Positions 33,565 to 44,714 of a DNA stretch of 64,000 nucleotides are shown one piece after another (the stretch's first letter is position 1; the number at the start of each line of letters is the position of its first letter). The position numbers and the translations under genes are program-made. The notes under the pieces are model-generated. The model did not search any database. It saw only the letters and a program-made list of their open reading frames with translations, and was not told the origin of the DNA. This stretch comes from Stenogyne calaminthoides (lineage: Eukaryota; Streptophyta; Magnoliopsida; Lamiales; Lamiaceae): contig JBBCBC010000025.1 of NCBI GenBank assembly GCA_037126765.1, positions 12,803,639 to 12,867,638 of the forward strand. Direction: 5' to 3'.

Positions 33565-36430
33565 GATCGGGTTGCAAAAGAATTGGAACTAGATTTTATT
33601 TCTTATGGAAATTGCAGTTTACCCACCAAAAACTATCTGAGTAGCAATTTGACCCTTAAAAATATTTTATTGGACTCTCATGTGTGAGTCAATTTGTTTT
33701 GGCCCCTAAATTGGGTGGGTTGGTCAATTTCTTCTAAGAGCATGGGGTTAAAAATAGATTAAATGTTTTTGTTCGTTCAGCATTTGTATTAAAATATTAG
33801 AATTTGAAAACAAATATTTGTTTAATTCGATGTGTTTAAATATAGATACAAAATCATGATATTTGATTATATTCATAAATATTCAATTATAATTTTAAAT
33901 TATATAATAATAGTTAGGCGTAGCCCCATAATGCGTTATCTAGTTGTTAGACAAGAGTAAGTCTCTTGTTCATCATTTGCACAGTGTACTTTATAGTGTA
34001 TTTTAAAATTATACAATTTATTGCATTAAAATATACAATTTGCTTACATGAAATGTACAATTTATTTCTCATATTAATAGTTGCATGTTTTAAGTTTAAT
34101 TCATTAAATCATTTGTCAATACATTACATAAATATAATTATGTATTTTTAAAAATTAACATTTAGGTGTTAATAGCGATTTTATCGGGTGGGAACTATCA
34201 AACATAATAAATGAATAAACAAGAACAATGGGGGGAATATGATTTTTTGTATATATGGTCAATAAGAGCAAAATGAGAGAAAGACTTCTTACAATGGGGG
34301 TATGGTCCTATTTTTATAAAGAACTGCCCTTAACGTAAAAAAAAAAAAATCATACTACAATTATAATTTATACGAATTAATTACTCACAAGCTTACTAAC
34401 AAGTCTGCCCAAGAGTTAACTAGCTGAATGTTATTGTGCTTGAATTTGGTTTGTTATGTTAACAAACCTTAACTCAAACAACTCGACCTATTTATATCTC
34501 TAACCACCGTGTATCCCCGAGTCAAACTAAAGACAAAATGGACTATAATATACTTCCTCCATTTTTAATTACTTGTCGTTTTAGTGTTTTTAATTATTTT
34601 GCTTATATTTTTCATTCTGATTATCATTTTTCAAATATCTCATTTATTCATCTCCTATCCCGATATTATCGACTCAACAATTCTATTCATGCAGTTCTTC
34701 TGCCCCTTTGTGTTTTGGCTCCAATTTTGTGAATATCGTGATATATTTTTGTTTCAACAAAAATAATGAAGAAGATGGAGCTCCTCTTTTCTCAATCATG
34801 CTCTCCTTCTTTTTTTTTTGAACAATCGGTTATGCTCTCTTACTCAATCAAGAAGATGTGTTTTCTTTCCCAACTTAGATCAAGTCAAAAGCCACAATTA
34901 ATTAAGGGTAATCTAAGATTAAAAAAAAACTTATTCTTAATTTACGGGTTACAACTTAAAACAAAACTTAAAACAACAAGTAATTAAAAACAGAGGAAGT
35001 AGATCATATGTTGCACTGCATCCTCTGTACGATATACTTACCTTAGGATTCGATCACAATCCAAAAAACTCTTGACGTAGTTTTCACAACCATTATAATT
35101 CGCATATGATTGAATTCAGTTAGATATTCTTGTACAGGGATCTAAATCCCAGAGTAACGAGTTCCGTGCAACGAAGTAATGTCTAGATGATTCAAATTCA
35201 CATACACACATAATTAACACTATAACAAAACGTTTTTTCACAAATATAAATAATTTTTTTATGGAACAAGCTTACAATCAATTAATTTAAAAAAAAATCA
35301 AATCAAATTAGTGGCTGAATAAATAAGTTGAAAAGATTTAACATTTGCCACTCACAAGTCAAAGCGGATCACAAATTATATGTTTTCATTCATGAATACT
35401 ACCACAAGTTACACATATTATAACAAAAAATATTTGTAATGTCAAATTTAAAATTGATCACATATGTAACTATCTGAATTACCTAATTTTAAAATATAAA
35501 ACCCCGATACTTCACCTGCTACATTTTTTTAAACAAGTTAGTATCAAGTTTGATCAAATAATATTATATGAATCGGACTCGAATACCAATTTGTTACAAC
35601 GAATAAATGACACCATACATATTTTCATCAGATTCGTCTCATACAAACAACCAAAGTCGTGAATAATCATCCTCTCTTTCTCCAACCTCAGTTGCCTTGA
35701 GACGACAATGACAACATGATAATTCTGATGAAAAGTTTTCCCATGTAAAGTTTGGTAAATCTATGTCCAGACCATCCAACAAATTTGACACATCATGATC
35801 ATGCATGATCTAGCCTAAAATTTTGTGATCCCCTAATCCATCAATACTCCAAAAGACTAGGAACTTAAATGTTAGTATAACAAAATTGACGAAACAACAA
35901 AACCTAAAAACCAACAATATCATGGAAGGAAATTAAATAATCTTATAGAAAAATAGCCAGATCCTAAGGAATTCCATTTCATTTTCAAAAGAATTATTGA
36001 AATCCTCAACCTAAAAGAAATTAAAACATTCAAGTGCCCACCTTAAAAATTAAAGAGTAACAGTGAACCTGTTGCACCAAGAAACTGGTGCATAACTAGG
36101 ATTGTTCAATAAAAACAAGAGGATCAACTTATACTAAAAATGCACTTGAGTTGCACGGTTCTATTTGAAAACCAGACTAACTAAACTTTCTATTTAAATA
36201 AGTCGAGTACCTATTACAAAGAAAATGTGAAGAAGTTCCATAACAACTCCGACTCATAGAAACCAAAATATAGCTAGGATGTGAAACAGCATACACCGAT
36301 ATGATGTAGATCTTCCAGAACTAAACATACCTTGAAACTTTTATTCAAGGCATACAACCTGGTGTGTTTCCATATGATGCACCGTGGTGAGTTTGAGCCA
36401 ACACTTGATCAACTCTCAGCACACGAGCAC
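33565..36430. other. intergenic between hAT element and hnRNP copy 2
   Basis: AT-rich. Holds one Stowaway-like element (34553-34999), a repeat at about 33950-34110 related to DUF810 intron 3, and a dispersed-repeat fragment at 36070-36150. The rest shows nothing recognisable. Confidence 0.55.
34553..34999. mobile_element. Stowaway/mariner-like MITE, 447 bp
   Basis: Ends CTTCCTCCATTTTTAATTAC and, reversed, CTTCCTCTGTTTTTAATTAC, flanked by TA on both sides (34551-34552, 35000-35001). The inverted match continues through CTTGT and TTTTA blocks. Not coding. Confidence 0.85.
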
Positions 36431-36442
36431 CTCATTCTCATT

Positions 36443-36492
36443 GCCTGTACAACACAAGGCCAAATACGGGGGTACATTATGCCATTGCCAAA
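36443..36492 (-). promoter_or_regulatory. conserved 3'-region block of hnRNP copy 2
   Basis: Counterpart of 24411-24460: GCCTGTACAACACAAGGCC and AAATAC are identical on the plus strand, followed by CATTATGCCATTG. About 500 bp 3' of the stop codon. Likely a 3' UTR intron acceptor or RNA-binding site. Confidence 0.55.
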
Positions 36493-36990
36493 ATTTATTC
36501 ATGTCTAAGCTATCACTAGCTATCACACCACACCTTCTCGATAGGAAATGATGTAATACGACAAAATAACCCCTTGTTTCGAAAGAGAACTCGTCTCTAG
36601 GATCCAGTACTACTATTCCAAAGAAAATTTTACCAAAGCTTAAAATATCACCACCATCAAGTAATGAAACTCAAAATAAAATATTACCAAAACACAGCTG
36701 CTGGTATATCTCAAAAATATAATTATAAGGCTCCAACAGATAAAGCTATAAGCAAGCCAAATTAAAAAGAAAACAAGCTAACTCTACTTATCAAGTATGG
36801 CTTGTAATAAGCTAGCAAGATAAAGATAAACTTAATATGATTCAGTAAACTAATCCAATCCAATTACTAGCCCCATAATCTGCAGCAGAAACGAGATGTA
36901 GACGGTAAAAGCTATGATATAGCAACATATTTAGAACCCAGCAAAGTTCATAGTTACTTAGCCCTTTCAAGTTGATCACTTATTAAGTTT

Positions 36991-37538
36991 CTAGAACCCT
37001 CCACGCCCCAAGTTACTACCATCACCATACCCACCACTGCCACCTTGTGGGTCCCCTTCATTTGGACCACTTCCTGAACGAGCACCAAACGCACCATAAG
37101 CAGCTTGGTTTCCATAAGCTCCATTCGCACCATACCCACCGTAAGCATAACCTTGATTCCCATTCCCACCACTACCAACATTGCCACCATCACCCCACTG
37201 AGAGTTTCCATAACCATACCCAGCGGCAGCCTGTGGACCCCACTGATTTCTTTGAGCATTCGGAGGACCACCATATGCAGCATTAGGGTTTCCATAACCT
37301 CCACCAGCAAGACCACCATACCCAGCATTCACACCCCCATAGCTTCCATAGCCATAACCCATACCATTATTGGTGGGCGTGTAATCAGAATCGTCGGGTG
37401 CGTTATTATAAGATGGATACCCACCACCTGCATTTTGAGATTGTGTATATCGATTGAATTCCATTCGACTATCATTTGAAGACTCATAACTTTGGAACCC
37501 TTCAATGCCACCACCAGTCATAGACCGCCCACCTCCAC
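36991..37538 (-). CDS. hnRNP copy 2 exon 3 (Gly-rich tail)
   Basis: Starts by completing the split Gly codon, then GGGRSMTGGGIEGFQSYESS and repeated GYG/GGYG units, ending GRGGF and stop at 36991-36993. The overlapping opposite-strand and shifted frames are composition artefacts of the repeats. Confidence 0.9.
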
Positions 37539-40500
37539 CTGTATTTAGGGAAGTAAAAGAATCAAATATATATCATTCGATTTGATGTTCGTAAACATTT
37601 TATTAATATAATTGTTTTAAATTTAATAAATATTAATAATGCATACTATTATGATTTTAATGGAAAATTAAATGTAGATATTATAATTAATGTATAATTA
37701 ATAATATGTAGAACTATTTGATATAATTTATGTATGAATAATCAATTAATAGTTTTAGAAAAAATTAGATTAAAAAATTTATAGAAAAAACTATTAGAAA
37801 TACAGTTTCGAATTAGAGTAGTCAAATAATTCAAAATACCACTTTCGAATCGAATACGAATTTAACTTAAAATCTGATTTTTAAACGAATACAAATACAA
37901 TATTCAAATAATTTAACGAATCGTATACTCTAATATTCATTTCGATTCGATTTGTTTGCATTCATACCTGTATTGGCATCTTTAGGCAGAGCACGCTTCA
38001 CTTCCACTTGCTTGCCGTTTACATCATGGAAAGTCTTGTGTAAAACTCTATCAACTGCATCCTCAGAATCGAAAGAAATGAACCCAAATCCACGAGGGCG
38101 GTTAGTCTGCTGGTCGTACATTATTATCACATCGGTTACTACGCCAAAAGTTTCAAAATACTGACGAAATCCATCCTCAGAGAGAGTTGGCGGCAAACCC
38201 CCGACAAATATCTTCTTGGTACGCATACCTCCACCACCTCCAGAATTTCTTCCACCACCAAAGTTTCCCACTTTTGATACCTGTTGTTCCTCTCGTGACA
38301 AAGCTTTTTTAGCATCCACCTATATGGAAAAAAAGGATAACACCAAGATTAGCCCAAGAAAAAAGGAAGTACATAATTACTTAGTTCAATTTCAAGACAC
38401 TTTGGTGGAAACTTACCAAGCATACCTGACAGTGACAAATATGGCAACATATATCAAAGGAGAATAAATGGGGATTAGAGATCGAGACGTATCTTTGAAA
38501 TTATATGATTTGTATATCTTTGATTTTATTTCAATAATTTAGGAAAAGCCCATAAGGCCTAGAGTGTAGAAAATGTATTTAGTAGCATAGATTTATCATT
38601 CAGGACTCACACAGAGAATTATAATCAAAATACTACAGCGCATTGCTACTAGTATCTCCGTGCATTCATTTGGGATTCTAGAATACCTCAATTAGAGGTT
38701 TCATCATACTTTATGCAGGCATGAGTTGAAACATGGAACTGACACAGCTACCCAATTGAAATCCAAAAAGCCATGTCAACCAGATTTATGGCCATTTATG
38801 AAACCCTTGACTTAGTTAGCAATTGGGATAATATCATTTTTAGTCTCTACAGGTTACTTTTTTTCCAGATTTGGTCCCACTGTTTCATTCGCTCTCAAAA
38901 TTGGTCATAAAAATTCACTTTGCTCCCACTTTTGGTCCTGCCATTAGTTGACTGCTTGTTGACTGAAGGAATCAATGTAATTATTTTAAAAGTTTTTTTA
39001 CCTAAATGTAATTATCTAAAAGTTTTGTACTTAAAGGTGATTATTAAAAGTACTTTGATTTTATTATAATTACATTTAAGTAAATTTAAATAATTGCATT
39101 TAGCACCCCCCAAATAGTTGATTCTGTCAATCAACAAGCAGTCAACTGAAAACCCAAGAATTCATGATCATTTATGAACCCTTCTCTCAACATTCCTCCC
39201 TATTTTCAGTGAACTTCTCTCCAATAGGCAATCTTTAATGAACTTCTCTCCAATAGACAATCTTTAAAGAACTGCATAAATGCAACATATTACAAGTCCC
39301 TGCCTAAAAGGAAGGAAAAGTAAAGAGCCAAGAAACCCAAAACTCATCAAGACTTCTTAACTCAGTAAAAAGTAACAAGAATACTATTTTAACTTGAGTA
39401 CATAGAAAAGTTTTTAACTTTTTTCGTTGAAGCCGACACTAATGACATTTCAAGCATAAAAACTCCTAAATAATGAGCACATGCAAGAGCTCATGAGTCA
39501 CATACGATGATACGAGTATACTACAACAAATAATCTCCGTAAAACAATTAAAATATAAAGCAAAGGAAGGAAAACATGAGTGCTAATGTGCTGTGTGTGC
39601 TACATATGGTGCTTCCTCAGTCCAGCTCACATAGGAAAAACACATCTGAAGCATGAACAATCCATTCTTCATATCTTAATAGTTACCTCTGAATATCATT
39701 ACTAAAAAGTATAGAATCATATCTATATGGATTTAATAACAAAATGAATTAAGAGTTCCTGTTGTTTTTAGAAACAAAGTTATTAGCCACATGAAACAAA
39801 AAACATAAATTAATTATCACTTAAGGAGCACAGTAGTAGTACCTATTGATACACTACTATTTTAATTTCTCATCAATATGATGGCAGGCATCAGCCAACA
39901 TTTTAATACTCAAAGAATCTTCTGTGTTAACCAAAACTACACTGCAAAGGAACAAGCCCAGTGTTCATAAAACAATGAAGTTCTGCTACAGATAGTGCAA
40001 TATTAAGTGCATGCCACACAGATACACAAAGGCCACCCTCCACAAGAAAAAAAACATTCTACTGCAGAAAAGGAGGCACCGGTTACACTGTCAAAGTAAA
40101 CCATCAGCACTAAGAAAGTGCTCATCTGCGTAAAGATTCATGCATACTTGCAGGTAACAGCTAACAACATAATCACAGGAATAATATACTCCCCCCGTCC
40201 CTTAGCAATTTGCACACTTTCCTTTTTGGTCTGTCCCTTACCAATTTGCACTCCTTAAAATGACAAAGAATTCACAATCTCCACCCTCCATTCCCTTTGA
40301 AAAGTCAACAAAACACCAAAAAGTTACTTTTTTTCTTAATATGTGTGCCATTTTAGGGTGCAAATTGCTAAGGGAAGGAGGGAGTAATTTTGAAGTGCCG
40401 AAAGTGCCGCCAAAGAGGCACCAGATTATATCGTCAAAGTAAACTATCAGACAAAGACAAGTGTACATCAGCGCAATGGTTCAACCTATTACTTGCAGAT

Positions 40501-42878
40501 AATGATAGTAGCACGAAAGCAATTAAAATGTCGGTTTTACAATACTCATAAAATAACATGTTTCATCAAAATGTCAAGGACAATATCCAGTACACACACT
40601 AATTTAGACAAATCATTTTTAACTGTACATTTTATTACAATACATTGCTCCTTACACATGAGCTGCAAGAAAACTCGAGAAAAAGAATCCCAACATGTGG
40701 AACAGATAATAAGAAAAACCACCACGCCAAGAACAGAAATGCAAACGAAAAAAGACCACAGTTAAGATACCCGTAACACTCACACAATGGAACTTTTATG
40801 TTAGGGCTAGTCATTAGAGGCGCACTGTGCAAGGGACATAGAGGATAGTGCCTCTGCAGGCAAGAGGCAGCCGACGCATTGGAGGTGAATACCTCGGTCT
40901 GTTCTTTTCTTTTTATCCCACCAATCAAAAACACATCGCTAAGAATGGTTACATATAACATAAAAAAACAATAAAATGTATGTTTGAATTTGGGGTTACA
41001 AATTGATTATTCCATTTGTTTGAAAAAAAAAAAAGGAACAATTTTAGGTTCTTCACCATCAAACAAATCCATATGATTGCCGACCACAACCGCCCCTCCC
41101 CATCCCAAGCAGACCACCATGACTGCCACCAGAAACCTGTTAAGTCGCACAACTATTTTTTCTACTTTACCTCCCTGTTTTTCTTCAACCTAAATATGGA
41201 GTTTTTAAAACTCTAATTCTCTATGCTTTTACATGTGAATTTCAACATTTTTAGATAATGAAAGATTTATCCAAAAAAATAATAATTGCACCCCATATGC
41301 AAGAGGTGTGCCTGGGGAGCCAGCAGCCCCTTTGCACCTCTAACAACTATAATGTTAGGAGTTATAAAAAAGAATAAACCATTAACAATCGAGGAATTAA
41401 GCAGCTCGAATCACTAAAATATTATTGTAACAAAAAAAAAAATTGTATTCTAATAAACCCTACAGATATATAAAGGCAACATCATAAAAGAAAAACATTG
41501 AACTCAAGATTTTATAATTTATAAAGACAACAAACAATTGAACAGTTACGGTAATATACTACAAAGACATCCCACAACCCACAAAGCAAACTCATTTCAA
41601 GTTAGCTAGCAAAACATAATGAAAGTGACTCACACGAGGCACAAAGAAACCGGAACATCAAAATTGTATGCAAAAAAAAAAAAAAAAAGAGGAAGAGGAA
41701 AGGTACTACAATATTTACACTGATCAACAGCAACATAATAATCTTAAATTCAAAGTAAAAGATAGAAAAGAAAAATCAGCTGCTAAAATGAAAACAGTGA
41801 AGGAAAAAAGAAAAATAATGAGCATATTCCTAAACTAGAGTTAAAAAGATAAACTAATCATAGCTGCATACAACTACAAATGAAGATATCATATAAAAAC
41901 ACATCAGGCATGGAAATTTAAGAAAGAAGTAGTCAAAAGAAGGCTAAACAAAGCATGAAAAGTAAAAATCATTATTTTAGGTTAAGATGCACATGTACAT
42001 TCCAAACTAGCTTAATGACCCCCCAAAAACCTAAAACAATAACAATAGTAACCAAATTCTAAGATGCAAGTACAACAACCTGCATTCTCATTCCCATAAG
42101 CCCGCCACCAAGAAGTTTTAACTACAAGAAATATGATAAAGGTAGGAAACTTAACTCTTTCCATAAAAGTTCTCAAATCATCGACAAACATTGAGAACTC
42201 AGGGGGAAAAAAAACAGAACAAAGTCACCAACAAGATAAAATCTCCTATTTTCAATGATACAAGATGATAAATGCAGCTAATTAAAAACAACCACATGTC
42301 AAAAGCAGATTTACGAACCAACTAGGCACTAATTAAAACCCCTCTAAACTCCCTCAAATTAGATGTTCATATTAGGAGCTATGAAACAAAAACTAGTCAG
42401 AGACAAAAACATAAATCATGATGAGTAAAGTAGCTCAAATCACAAACCTAGCCTATCAAACCAAAATAATTTGCAATAACATAAGCCCCAATTAGCACCA
42501 AGTTCAACAACAAGAATACAATAGAGCAGGCAAGCAATTGACACATAGCGATACGCAAAAACCGATTACACAAAAATCAAAACACCTACACAATTAATTC
42601 AGGAAAAAAGAAAAAAAAAAAAAGCATGAGTTTCAAATTAACCGTATATATCTTACCGAGCGGCCATCTATAACATGCCTATCCTGAAGAACCCTATCAA
42701 GGACGTTTGGATCAGAGAATACGACAAAGCCAAAGCCTCTTGGATTTCCAGAGATTTTGTCTTTCATCACGACAGCTTGCAGTACCTCCCCGTACCCTTG
42801 GAAATACTCCTGCAGCTTCTCCTCGTTTGTCTCCCATGAAATTCCTCCAATAAACAGCTTTCCTTGATCTGAATCCAT
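36991..42878 (-). CDS. hnRNP-type RNA-binding protein, copy 2, intact 373 codons, three exons
   Basis: Exons 42657-42878, 37968-38319 and 36991-37538 sum to 1122 bases, 373 codons plus stop, with no break. RRM1 has KLFIGG and RGFGFVVF. The linker DAKKALSREEQQVSKVGNFG follows, then RRM2 with KIFVGG and RGFGFISF, then a Gly/Tyr/Asn-rich tail. It is a tandem duplicate of copy 1, same strand. It differs in having an extra intron just after KDANT and a shorter C-terminus: after GGYGDGS it ends NLGRGGF, lacking the WRSD.. segment and final GY-rich stretch of copy 1. Intactness makes it the likelier functional copy. Confidence 0.93.
37539..37967 (-). mobile_element. 429-bp extra intron of hnRNP copy 2, probably an inserted sequence
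   Basis: Absent from copy 1, where the same codons are continuous. Both borders read AATACAGGT on the gene strand (37966-37974 and 37537-37545), like a 9-bp target duplication. Removal restores KDANT-GGGGRSM, matching copy 1 KDASP-GGGGRSM. It is AT-rich, with TCGAATCGAA / CAAATCGAAT strings near both ends. No transposase and no clear terminal inverted repeat. Confidence 0.6.
37968..38319 (-). CDS. hnRNP copy 2 exon 2 (linker + RRM2)
   Basis: After acceptor ATATAG it reads VDAKKALSREEQQVS and the complete RRM2, ending ALPKDANT plus one base at AATACAG|GTATGA. Confidence 0.92.
40189..40384. mobile_element. Stowaway MITE, 196 bp
   Basis: Ends CTCCCCCCGTCCCTTAGCAA and, reversed, CTCCCTCCTTCCCTTAGCAA, flanked by TA at 40187-40188 and 40385-40386; the arms include AATTTGCA. 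Confidence 0.92.
40800..41360. mobile_element. possible inverted-repeat element
   Basis: Left end TGTTAGGG..CATTAGAGGCGCAC resembles the reverse complement of the right end (TAACATTATAGTTGTTAGAGGTGCA). Weak; borders approximate. Confidence 0.4.
42657..42878 (-). CDS. hnRNP copy 2 exon 1 (RRM1)
   Basis: 74 codons, MDSDQGKLFIGGISWETNEE to VIDGRS, donor TCG|GTAAGA in phase 0; same length and boundary as copy 1. Confidence 0.94.
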
Positions 42879-43053
42879 AGATGGCTATAAAATTGTGTGA
42901 GAAAAGTAAATTCGCAACAGGTGTTTGATTTTATGGAAGATTGAGGAGTCGATGTTGGCACGGAGAAGCCAACCAGTGTGGGAGGCGAGAGAGGGGGTGA
43001 GAAAGTGCGAAGAAAGAGAGGGTAAAAATTGGAGTGTTTGGGTTGTGAGGGAA
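42879..43053 (-). promoter_or_regulatory. 5' UTR / proximal promoter of hnRNP copy 2
   Basis: CT/GA-rich leader upstream of the ATG at 42878, homologous to the copy 1 flank; promoter homology resumes at 43791-43880 beyond the inserted element. No certain TATA box. Confidence 0.5.
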
Positions 43054-43790
43054 TTTAGGGATGACAATGGGGCGGGTTTTAACCCGAATCCCAAGATTTA
43101 ATCCGCTTGGGATGGACGAGTTAAACCCTTGGCCAAACGGAACTCACGGACGGGGTGGGTCATGATTTTAAGAATCCAATTTTGGGATCACAGATATATA
43201 TATAAGATATATTAAATGATTAAGAATCTATTTTAGGGTTTGTTACTTAATTCAATTGTTTCCAATTTCATTCAATTGCACATCATCATGTTTAATGTGA
43301 GATTGATTATGATATTATGTATTTTTTGTTTGTTTTAATTTAAATGATTCTAGTTTATGTTTTATTTTTTAGGAACGATATGTATTTAAAAATGATACTC
43401 CTTCCGTCCCAAAGAAACGCCAAGACGTTTTCGTGTTTTTCTTGCCGAGTTTTTATTAGTATTTGAAATGATAAAATAATTTTTAAAGATGCATGCAATA
43501 GATGAGAGGTAGATCTATAATACCTTTCTTTAAAAATCACTTTATCATTTGAAATACTAATAAACAACTCGCTCACAAAAACTTGATAATAAAGTAGGTA
43601 TGCACGCTTTTATGGGACGGAGGTAGTATGTATAAAATTAGGAGTACGAATAAAAAAATAAAAGGAAAATAAAATTAAATATGTGGGGGGGTTAAACCCA
43701 CGGTTCACGGGCGGGGCAGGTTGAGCGGGTTCAAAAATCAATGGCGGGCGGTTATTCTGGGTTAAACTCGCTTTCATTGCCATCCATCCA
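43054..43790. mobile_element. non-autonomous hAT-like element in hnRNP copy 2 promoter
   Basis: Flanked by TGAGGGAA (43046-43053) and TGAGGGAT (43791-43798), an 8-bp duplication with 7 matches. The inner ends GGATGACAATGGGGCGGGTT and, reversed, GGATGGCAATGAAAGCGAGT are inverted repeats. It is GC-rich at both ends and carries a nested Stowaway MITE. Copy 1 keeps an unoccupied version of the site. Confidence 0.85.
43398..43626. mobile_element. Stowaway MITE nested in the hAT-like element
   Basis: Ends CTCCTTCCGTCCCA and, reversed, CTACCTCCGTCCCA, with TA flanks (43396-43397, 43627-43628). A long internal palindrome TATTAGTATTTGAAATGATA and its inverse gives a strong hairpin. Confidence 0.92.
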
Positions 43791-44579
43791 TGAGGGATAG
43801 ATGGCTGCGATTTGATGAGGGGTTTTGGAAGTGGAGGATTGGATCTGATTGATTGATCGATTTTCTTGGTGGGAGAGAATATTATTATTTTTCACGAATT
43901 TAGAATTTATAAAATATACTCGTGAATTAAAATGAGGAACGCATAACATAAAGTATAAAAATTTGTGGATTTTATGTGGATCGAATCGGGTCAAATAATT
44001 TATTTTTTTTAATTTATTTGTTATTGTGAGGGCAAACAAATGTTACTGTAATTACATGTATGTGTTATTGTAAGGAATTATCTGTGAAACATAATCTCTG
44101 GATAAAAAAGAGAAGTGCATAAACAAAGAGGAAAAAATTCGCGAATCTTGTGCAGATTAAACTGGGTCAAACAGATTTTTCTATCAAATTCGCGTAAAGT
44201 CAAAACTGGAAAAGTTGCTTCCAAATTTTGTATTGCTATAAGGGCAAACATGTATTCTGTAACTACATGTATGTGTTATTTTAAGGATAAAACGACACTT
44301 TCTCTATTTTCATCCACCGCCCCTTCGCATTTTTTATATGTTTTACTTCCAACATATAATAAACTGTTTTAAGTAAATGTCACAATCACTAGGTTACACC
44401 ATTGAATTAGTAAAAACATTTTTTTTTTCTATTATCATGTAGTAACACATAATTGTCTTTACAACAACACATACTTGTTTTTTTATAGTAACACAGTTTG
44501 GGAGTGAATATTCTAATTTTGCCTTTTCCAGCTATGATCTGCCTCCTTCCTACTTCAACTAGTGTTTTATGGTGAAATA
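43791..44579. other. upstream flank of hnRNP copy 2, then spacer
   Basis: 43791-43880 is homologous to the copy 1 promoter. The rest is AT-rich, with two related 'GTTACTGTAATTACATGTAT / TTCTGTAACTACATGTATGT' blocks near 44041 and 44252, suggesting a decayed duplication (about 43985-44105 and 44150-44290). No gene. Confidence 0.5.
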
Positions 44580-44677
44580 TTTGAGGAGGAAGTCTACTTC
44601 TATAAACTTGTTCATAATACTTAAACTTATACAATTACACTTATAAATTGATACCACTACACTTATAAATTAGGACA
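44580..44677. mobile_element. left arm of a MITE split by later insertions
   Basis: Reads CTATAAACTTGTTCATAATA, then TATACAATTACACTTATAAA and TTGATACCACTACACTTATA. The reverse complement of 63000-63145 gives the same order, so the nested copia complex and SINE lie between two arms of one older element. Confidence 0.65.
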
Positions 44678-44714
44678 AAGTGAAATAACTCGAGTGGTTA
44701 GAACATCATTACCT
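44678..44714 (+). mobile_element. tRNA-derived SINE, left part (A box)
   Basis: AACTCGAGTGGTTAGAACAT resembles an RNA polymerase III A box as in plant tRNA-like SINEs. The continuation, with the B box, is on the other side of the copia insertion at 62945. Confidence 0.65.

Larger units (their letters stand above)
38320..42656 (-). other. 4.3-kb intron of hnRNP copy 2
   Basis: AT-rich, with a palindromic pair TTGACTGCTTGTTGACTGA (38947-38966) and its inverse (39128-39150) bounding a repeat. It also holds a Stowaway element at 40189-40384 lying between duplicated flanks, and a weaker inverted-repeat element at about 40800-41360. No coding exon found. Confidence 0.6.

Noticed and set aside
36954..37479. 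Two 124-codon ORFs over hnRNP copy 2 exon 3
   Set aside because: Composition shadows of the GYG repeats; the true frame is supported by its paralog.
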